This document shows, one piece after another, positions 4,994-9,224 of a DNA stretch of 9,224 nucleotides; the first letter of the stretch is position 1; every line of letters begins with the position of its first letter. Where the stretch lies: the NCBI GenBank assembly GCA_041917975.1, contig JAYRWN010000193.1:1-9224 (forward strand). The letters run 5' to 3'. The DNA is from JAYRWN01 sp041917975. GTDB lineage: Bacteria > Bacteroidota > Bacteroidia > Chitinophagales > Saprospiraceae. The position numbers were made by a program, and so were the translations under genes. A model generated the notes under the pieces. The model was not told the origin of the DNA, made no database searches, and was given only the letters and a program-made list of their open reading frames with translations.

Positions 4994-6127
4994 AATAAAT
5001 GGCTTAAAAAAGTAAACAATGGCGGAGTGATCAGCGAGAAAAGATATCTGGATAAACTGGAATATACCGGCAGCACCCTGGAGGCCATCTATTTTGCCGG
5101 GGGGCGGGTGGTGCCGGAAGGCGCCGGATATGCCTATCAATACATTATCCGCGACCATCCCGCTTGTGCGGGACAAGTTCTGGGCAACAGCCGGGTGATG
5201 TTTAAAGACACGGTCGGCGGGCCGAAGATAGTTCAGGAAAATCATTATTATCCTTTTGGGATGAATATGGACGGTGTATTTATCGGAAGTAATCACAAAT
5301 ACCAGTACACCGGTAAAGAACTCCATGACGACCTGGGGTATAACCAATACGATTATGGGGCGAGGTGGTATGATCCCAGTGTGGGGAGATTTACGGGGGT
5401 TGATCCGCTGGCAAGTGATATGCCGACCTGGTCACCGTACACTGGGATGTACAATAATCCAATCCGATTTACCGATCCGACCGGTATGGCACCTGAATCG
5501 CCGATTTTTGGGAGAAGAGGTGAATTTTTAGGCGTAGACTCTGAGGGTTACTCAGGTGATATTATTGTAATGGATGCCGATAAATATAACATGCTGACGA
5601 AAAATGGTGAAACCACCTTGGATCATAGTCAAGTAATGAAGTGGGCTGAATTTAGTCCGCATGCAGCGAACCTAGGAGATATCGATTTAAGTGCAGAAGC
5701 TGTTTCAAATATACTAACTCATGTGACCTTACAAACCGAGGGAGTTAATTTTGACAGGCTTGAAGGTGGCATCATTAATACAATTGATACTCAAAATGAT
5801 GATGAAGGTTTATCTCAAATAAATGGTGATAGATTTGGCAACCCGACAAATCCACCTATTAATGCAACTGCTATGGAGGTTACGAAGCCAAATGGTTCGA
5901 TTAACGTGACCACAAGAATGTTATTTGGGAGGAGTCCTATGAGTACAGTCGAGCACGTTCAAAGCACGTTGGGAATTCATGAGTATAAAGGTCATGGGCT
6001 ATTAAATATTGGTGGTGGAGCAGATGAGAAGAGAGCGTATATGCTGGAATACAATAACAAATCGACCTTTAATAAGTTAAGTCTGAGGGAGCAAAATCTT
6101 ATTAAAAAAAATGCAGGAATTAAATAA
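4994..6127 (+). CDS. Rhs copy 2, 3' core part with metallopeptidase-like tip
   Basis: 377 residues continuing the core after the insertion; the frame stays open back to 4898, but that part is insertion and out-of-frame sequence. Core motifs are EAIYFAGGRVVPEGAG, the DHP...LGNSR segment, HYYPFGMNMDG, GKELHDDLGYNQYDYGARWY and DPSVGRF, with the boundary at TDPTG (5474-5485). The tip is about 213 residues. After GYSGDIIVMD it has a long variable stretch, then GIHEYKGHGLLN (His 5978, Glu 5981, His 5993) followed by DEKRAYMLE (6023-6049). HExxGH with a downstream Glu-rich helix is a zinc-metallopeptidase pattern, known for example from M49 enzymes. That similarity is local, so the activity is inferred. 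A 21-nt palindrome (5159-5179) adds PACAGQV inside the conserved DHLGNSR motif. A lipoprotein immunity gene overlaps the 3' end by 17 nt. Confidence 0.8.
   Translation, partial: NKWLKKVNNGGVISEKRYLDKLEYTGSTLEAIYFAGGRVVPEGAGYAYQYIIRDHPACAGQVLGNSRVMFKDTVGGPKIVQENHYYPFGMNMDGVFIGSNHKYQYTGKELHDDLGYNQYDYGARWYDPSVGRFTGVDPLASDMPTWSPYTGMYNNPIRFTDPTGMAPESPIFGRRGEFLGVDSEGYSGDIIVMDADKYNMLTKNGETTLDHSQVMKWAEFSPHAANLGDIDLSAEAVSNILTHVTLQTEGVNFDRLEGGIINTIDTQNDDEGLSQINGDRFGNPTNPPINATAMEVTKPNGSINVTTRMLFGRSPMSTVEHVQSTLGIHEYKGHGLLNIGGGADEKRAYMLEYNNKSTFNKLSLREQNLIKKNAGIK
5159..5179 (+). repeat. 21-nt in-frame palindromic insertion in Rhs copy 2
   Basis: CCCGC-TTGT-GCGGG folds as a hairpin, and CTTGT (5163-5167) can alternatively pair with ACAAG (5173-5177). 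The paralogous segment of copy 3 (GACCAT to CTGGGC, around 6902-6916) lacks exactly these 21 nt. The insertion splits the DHLGN motif but keeps the frame. Confidence 0.85.
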
Positions 6128-6602
6128 TATTAAGACATATATCGTCATAGCCCTTTCCATTACATTTGCTTTTACAAAATGTACTCCCCAAAAGGGAAAA
6201 GATAATTTAGAGTGGATAGAATCGCAAACATTATGTGTCTATTGGTCGCCTGATTTTGAAAAAAGAGATACTTTGTCGGCAATCAACTTTATCGTTGAAT
6301 CTAAATCAGAAGTCATTCTAAATGAATCGGAATTTTTATTTCGCGTTGATGGTAAAGGTTATTTGTTAAAGAAAACAAGATTGGTCGACAAAGGGCAATA
6401 TTTCTTTCAAGGTCTCAAGTTAGATTGTAGCCTACTATTTGAAGATTTTAAAGATGACATATATGTCGAAGACGGCCCTTGTTATGAAGAGGCCTTATAT
6501 AGCATGGTGAATAGTGGAAGGTTATTCATAAGATCTTCACCAAATATTCAAATCCACAAATCAGATGCCTTTAAGCTACATAGGGGGTTGAAGGAAGAAT
6601 AA
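6111..6602 (+). CDS. Lipoprotein, candidate immunity protein of Rhs copy 2
   Basis: 163 residues. The N-terminus, IKTYIVIALSITFAFTKC, is a signal sequence with a lipobox-like end and Cys24 as the probable lipidation site (FTKC is a weak but acceptable Bacteroidota-type box). The mature part is acidic and beta-rich looking, with cysteines in TLCVYW, LDCSLL and GPCYEE. The start codon lies inside the Rhs copy 2 reading frame (17-nt overlap), which suggests translational coupling. It probably sits on the periplasmic face and neutralises the peptidase-like tip there. No family recognised. Confidence 0.7.
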   Translation: MQELNNIKTYIVIALSITFAFTKCTPQKGKDNLEWIESQTLCVYWSPDFEKRDTLSAINFIVESKSEVILNESEFLFRVDGKGYLLKKTRLVDKGQYFFQGLKLDCSLLFEDFKDDIYVEDGPCYEEALYSMVNSGRLFIRSSPNIQIHKSDAFKLHRGLKEE

Positions 6603-6826
6603 TAAAACTCAAAACTAAGAAGCCTCCTAGGAAAATGGGCTTTGTTAATTTATATCATATAGGATACCGGAGAGAGTATCTTTGAGTTTACGTTTACCAA
6701 TAAAAGCATCGAGAATTGAGAATATGGCTGAGTATAAAAGCATTTTTGGTAGGACAAGTCAACTGACTCTAAATACATCTGACGCAGCTTTCCAAAATGC
6801 CCGCACCATAGGTCAACAGATACATG
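6603..6826 (+). other. Junction sequence upstream of Rhs copy 3
   Basis: 224 bases with no Rhs homology and no gene I can support. A weak hairpin (AAGCC 6620-6624 with GGCTT 6638-6642) might end the upstream transcript. Short open pieces, such as SIFEFTFTNKSIEN ending at a TGA (6718-6720), and the in-frame lead MAEYKSIFGRTSQLTL from 6724, may be remains of further cassettes. Confidence 0.4.
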
Positions 6827-7896
6827 CCCTGGAGGCCATCTATTTTGCCGGAGGGCGGGCTGTTCCGGAAGGTGCCGGTTATGCTTATCAATACATTATC
6901 CGCGACCATCTGGGCAACAGCCGGGTGATGTTTAAAGATACAGTCGGCGGGCCGAAGATAGTTCAGGAGAATCATTATTATCCCTTTGGGATGAATATGG
7001 ACGGTGTATTTATCGGAAGTAATCACAAATACCAGTACAATGGTAAAGAACTCCATGATGACCTGGGGTATAACCAATACGATTATGGGGCGAGATGGTA
7101 CGATCCCAGTGTGGGGAGGTTTATGGGAGTGGATCCGTTGGCACATGAATATGCGAACATCTCACCATATGCTTATGTTGGAAATAATCCAATAAATGCT
7201 ATAGATCCAGACGGTGCAAGAATACTTTTTGTCAATGGTTATTGTAACAGATGGATAGGCGGTCTTATTGGATCAGGATCACCAGGCAAAAATTATTGGG
7301 GTAGTGGGTTTACTGAAGCTGCACAAAAATTCTTTAATGATAATTCCGGTGTTGATGATATGAACTATATTGATGGATCATCATTATACGGTGGAGATTC
7401 AAGCGGCGGGGGTAGAAAAAAGCATGGTTATTCATATGCAAAGAAGAATTACAAATCACTAATTGATGGATTAGGTAAAGACGAAACATTTAAATTAGTA
7501 ACTCATAGCGAAGGTGGTGCCTACGGTGCAGGAATAGCGGAGTATTTAATGGAAATGGGGCATAAAGTTGAGACAATCCTTAATCTATCAACTGATGAAG
7601 CTGATGAGTTTTCTACTCCAGAGAACACCGACACATATCAACTCGATTATAATGGTGATTGGGTTACAGGCAATAAAGGTTCAGTCAAAGGAACAGATTT
7701 GTTTGGTGTAGTTGATAAATTTGCTTCAAAGTCAGATCAAAGGAAGTATGCTCATGGATCAACGAAATCTGCGGGAGTTTTTAATGAAGTAAAAGCTTTA
7801 CTTCAATCTGCAGCAACCAATGCAATTGGTATAAAGGTGAATACGACTGAGAATGGAGTTAAATTCACTTTCATAAGGGATAATAGAAATGATTAA
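6724..7896 (+). CDS. Rhs copy 3: short core with serine-hydrolase (lipase-like) tip
   Basis: 390 residues from ATG 6724; the frame is open further upstream only with a TTG, and a true start is doubtful. Residues 1-35 are not Rhs-like. Core homology starts at LEAIYFAGG (residue 36) and runs through DHLGNSR, HYYPFGMNMDG and YDPSVGRFMGVD to DPDG (161-164). The tip (about 226 residues) begins ARILFVNGY and contains FKLVTHSEGGAYGAGIAEYL. Ser262 (7507-7509) in THSEGG fits the nucleophile elbow of alpha/beta-hydrolases, with Thr replacing the first Gly of GxSxG. Asp291 or Asp294 in STDEADEF and His344 in YAHGSTK are the likely remaining triad members. A lipase or phospholipase acting on membranes is inferred. 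A membrane immunity gene follows after 3 nt. Confidence 0.8.
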   Translation: MAEYKSIFGRTSQLTLNTSDAAFQNARTIGQQIHALEAIYFAGGRAVPEGAGYAYQYIIRDHLGNSRVMFKDTVGGPKIVQENHYYPFGMNMDGVFIGSNHKYQYNGKELHDDLGYNQYDYGARWYDPSVGRFMGVDPLAHEYANISPYAYVGNNPINAIDPDGARILFVNGYCNRWIGGLIGSGSPGKNYWGSGFTEAAQKFFNDNSGVDDMNYIDGSSLYGGDSSGGGRKKHGYSYAKKNYKSLIDGLGKDETFKLVTHSEGGAYGAGIAEYLMEMGHKVETILNLSTDEADEFSTPENTDTYQLDYNGDWVTGNKGSVKGTDLFGVVDKFASKSDQRKYAHGSTKSAGVFNEVKALLQSAATNAIGIKVNTTENGVKFTFIRDNRND

Positions 7897-7899
7897 AAG

Positions 7900-8196
7900 A
7901 TGATCCGATTTTTTAACATATCTTTTTTAGTCTTAAGCTTTCTTGTTTTGGGGTTTGTAAGTTCCTTTTATATTGGAAGTAAAGAGACGCATGACATTAC
8001 AATCCAAAAAAATTACACATCTTTTGTGCTTTCTAGAATTTTCCTAAATTTAATAATAAGTGCAGGTCTGTTATTTTTGTACTTTATACTCAGAAAAGTA
8101 TTTAAGAAAGGGAATGAAAAAAGTACAACCATATTACTGTACAATGGGTTAATTTTAATTACATTATCTATAATTTTTGGAATTGTTTTAGCTTGA
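7900..8196 (+). CDS. Three-helix membrane protein, candidate immunity protein of Rhs copy 3
   Basis: 98 residues with three hydrophobic segments: about 4-26 (FFNISFLVLSFLVLGFVSSF), 46-66 (IFLNLIISAGLLFLYFIL) and 77-97 (TILLYNGLILITLSIIFGIV). A short loop with KETHDITIQKN lies after the first, and a basic loop RKVFKKGNEK before the third. The start is 3 nt after the Rhs stop and the gene ends before a strong terminator, so the tip and this gene share a transcript. An integral membrane protein is a sensible guard against a membrane-acting hydrolase. No family recognised. Confidence 0.7.
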   Translation: MIRFFNISFLVLSFLVLGFVSSFYIGSKETHDITIQKNYTSFVLSRIFLNLIISAGLLFLYFILRKVFKKGNEKSTTILLYNGLILITLSIIFGIVLA

Positions 8197-8224
8197 TACT
8201 CATAGAAACGATATAAATAAATAC

Positions 8225-8252
8225 AAAAGTCTCTGCTGTCGCAGGGGCTTTT
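8225..8252 (+). terminator. Rho-independent-type terminator after the Rhs copy 3 cassette
   Basis: A 12-bp stem (8225-8236 with 8241-8252, G-U pairs included, no mismatch) closes on the loop TGTC. The A-run and U-run at its base suit bidirectional use. It lies 28 nt after the immunity stop. Confidence 0.8.
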
Positions 8253-8257
8253 GAGTT

Positions 8258-8286
8258 AGGCTAAAATAGCCTGTTATTTATTTTTA
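8258..8286 (+). terminator. Second, weaker terminator hairpin
   Basis: AGGCT (8258-8262) and AGCCT (8268-8272) form a 5-bp stem around AAAAT, followed by the T-rich run GTTATTTATTTTT. It may back up the preceding hairpin. Confidence 0.4.
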
Positions 8287-8430
8287 GGTAGAAATGAGGA
8301 TGCTTTATATACAATACAAACGGGAAACTATAAGGGTTTTGAAAATACAAAGTTTGAGGTGTACGCACCTGGTAATAAAACAAAAACAATATATGATGGG
8401 GTTAACAGAGCAAAGATTATTAAGTATTAA
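8281..8430 (+). pseudogene. C-terminal relic of an orphan toxin tip
   Basis: One frame (8281-8430) reads NEDALYTIQTGNYKGF, FEVYAPGNKTKTIYDGV and ends NRAKIIKY before TAA. It has no start codon and no Rhs core; upstream the frame meets a stop at 8257-8259 inside the hairpin region. The start of the following lipoprotein lies inside this frame, the same overlap style as Rhs copy 2 with its immunity gene. I infer the last ~45 residues of a lost tip, kept because the immunity gene overlaps it. The family is not recognised. Confidence 0.55.
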
Positions 8431-8914
8431 AGTCATTATTGGTTTATTGGCCTTTGGTTTTTTAAGTTCTTGCCAAAAAGGATCATATGACGGAAAGTTA
8501 GAATGTATTCTTGAAAGTGTTAATATAGATAAGAAAGGAATAGTTATTGAGGTAGGGCAGGATAATGAATGGACAGATACCACAATATTAATATTAGTTA
8601 CATATCATAAAAAATCAAATGAAATTCTAATTGGCGGTAATTTAAAAGGTGTATATAGAGGTAACGATATATATATGTATGAAACTAATAGTGGATCTAC
8701 AGGCAATAAAAAATTTAATAAAATTCCAAATAATATTAACTGGTATAATTTGACTCCAAAAGAAATTGATGAAGATTATATATCACCACCTTATGATCCG
8801 ATAAATATTCAAGTAGAATATGACCTTAGGACAAATTGTTTTGGTGAAGTATTCAGGGGTAAGGGATTAATAAAGGAAAATATCTTCGCAAAATGTAAAT
8901 GCAAAAGTAAATAA
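8393..8914 (+). CDS. Lipoprotein, candidate orphan immunity protein
   Basis: 173 residues from ATG 8393 (a second ATG follows at 8396). The frame opens further upstream at 8294, but that part overlaps the toxin-tip relic, while MMGLTEQRLLSIKVIIGLL begins a good signal sequence. The lipobox is LSSC with Cys27. The mature part is Asn/Lys/Ile-rich, with EVGQDNEWTDTTILILVTYH, GNLKGVYRGNDIYMY and a cysteine-containing end (KCKCKSK). It overlaps the tip relic by 38 nt, so it probably was the immunity partner of that lost tip and acts at the periplasmic face. No family recognised. Confidence 0.65.
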   Translation: MMGLTEQRLLSIKVIIGLLAFGFLSSCQKGSYDGKLECILESVNIDKKGIVIEVGQDNEWTDTTILILVTYHKKSNEILIGGNLKGVYRGNDIYMYETNSGSTGNKKFNKIPNNINWYNLTPKEIDEDYISPPYDPINIQVEYDLRTNCFGEVFRGKGLIKENIFAKCKCKSK

Positions 8915-9056
8915 AATAGTTTATAGTTTGTATTATGATAAGAATTTATCATCACTTGAAAACTCTGCAATGTCTATGAGGCTGTTGAAAAACCCTCTAA
9001 ATATATTTTTTAAATATATAATAAAAAAACAATATATTTAAGAAAAAAAAGGGAAT
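8915..9056 (+). other. Intergenic region with hairpin and IS end
   Basis: ATGATAA-GAAT-TTATCAT (8935-8952) is a 7-bp hairpin. TAAATATATT (8998-9007) and AATATATTTA (9031-9040) are exact inverted repeats within the AT-rich leader of the transposase gene. No gene is seen here. Confidence 0.5.
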
Positions 9057-9224
9057 ATGTTTAATAAGAAGAAGGGGGAAGAGCAGGGGAGTATATGGGT
9101 GGTAAAAGAAAATATTGTTAAAAGCCCTGCAAGCCTTTATTATGACAAATTAGATGAGGCTTTAAAAGAGGCGAAGTTTGGGGATAGGGTACGAACAATT
9201 AGTGAACCGTATTATGAAAAAGAC
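8978..9224 (+). mobile_element. Left end of an IS1182/IS5-like insertion sequence (partial)
   Basis: GAGGCTGTTGAAAAACCCTC (8978-8997) has the look of the terminal inverted repeat of IS1182/IS5-type elements, which often begin G(G/A)GGCTGTTG. A transposase gene starts about 60 nt inside. The right end lies outside the window, so the exact boundary and target duplication cannot be checked. Confidence 0.5.
9057..9224 (+). CDS. Transposase N-terminus, IS1182/IS5-like (DUF772), partial
   Basis: 56 codons from ATG 9057 to the window end. IWVVKENIVKSPASLYYDKL followed by DEALKEAKFGDRV and SEPYYEKD matches the known beginning of IS1182-type DDE transposases: W-x-x-K-E-x-[LI]-V-x-S-P-x-x-x-[FY]-Y-x-K-L, then a Gly/Phe-rich turn and a PYY segment before the DUF772 body. 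A weak AAGGG lies shortly before the start. The catalytic DDE part is beyond the window. Confidence 0.7.
   Translation, partial: MFNKKKGEEQGSIWVVKENIVKSPASLYYDKLDEALKEAKFGDRVRTISEPYYEKD

Noticed and set aside
4868..5347. Minus-strand frames over Rhs copy 2, and the similar one at 6769-7146
   Set aside because: They resemble each other only because both are antisense to the duplicated core.
6620..6642. Terminator after the 6111-6602 lipoprotein gene
   Set aside because: Only a 5-bp stem with a 13-nt loop and a poor T-run; too weak to list separately.
6682..6723. TTG start for Rhs copy 3
   Set aside because: No ribosome site and no family match; an ATG at 6724 is better, and a true start may not exist.

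Overview
The window reads as a Bacteroidota chromosome segment. Three things suggest this: the style of the Rhs cores (DHLGN, HYYPFGM, GKEL..GL..YDYGARWYDPSVGRF motifs), the near absence of Shine-Dalgarno sites, and a TAnnTTTG-type -7 box. A Chitinophagia/Saprospiria-like host is plausible, but the sequence alone does not fix the genus. It is an eroded polymorphic-toxin (Rhs) locus: a chain of C-terminal toxin tips and immunity genes, partly attached to scraps of Rhs core, cut up by insertion sequences and small palindromes. Base composition is a mosaic. A core sample (4621-4680) has 36/60 G+C and an immunity-gene sample (2581-2640) has 14/60, as expected for tips and immunity genes acquired separately from the core.

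Layout. Positions 1-141 are the 3' end of an IS21-family element (last 13 codons of istB, then tandem terminal repeats) that cuts off the 5' part of Rhs copy 1 (142-1734). Copy 1 ends in an unrecognised tip followed by a two-helix membrane protein (1739-2122). Next comes a string of orphan modules: a frameshifted toxin-tip relic (2158-2345), an immunity-like gene (2360-2791), and a DUF2185/Imm33 immunity pseudogene with one internal amber codon (2856-3191). A solo inverted copy of the IS21 end (3251-3296) closes this block. Positions 3312-3600 hold AT-rich and purine-rich repeats interleaved with two tiny scraps of Rhs core. On the minus strand at 3688-4489 lies a three-gene XRE regulator / antitoxin / YoeB-Txe operon.

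Rhs copy 2 (4558-6127) is broken by a 58-nt palindromic insertion. Its tip carries a HEYKGH metallopeptidase-like motif and overlaps a lipoprotein immunity gene (6111-6602). Rhs copy 3 (core from about 6827, tip to 7896) is a short cassette. Its ~300-nt core is nearly identical to copy 2, and its tip looks like a serine alpha/beta-hydrolase (lipase-like). A three-helix membrane protein (7900-8196) and a strong terminator follow. Another orphan tip end (8281-8430) overlaps a lipoprotein gene (8393-8914). The window ends inside an IS1182/IS5-like transposase gene.

How it works together. Each intact tip is followed within a few bases by a small gene whose location suits it: membrane protein after the lipase-like tip, lipoprotein after the peptidase-like tip. 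No complete Rhs protein with an N-terminal delivery region is present. The window therefore looks like a reservoir of displaced cassettes, in which immunity genes outlast their toxins and short core stretches could recombine a new tip onto a full-length Rhs gene elsewhere. That recombination role is inference.
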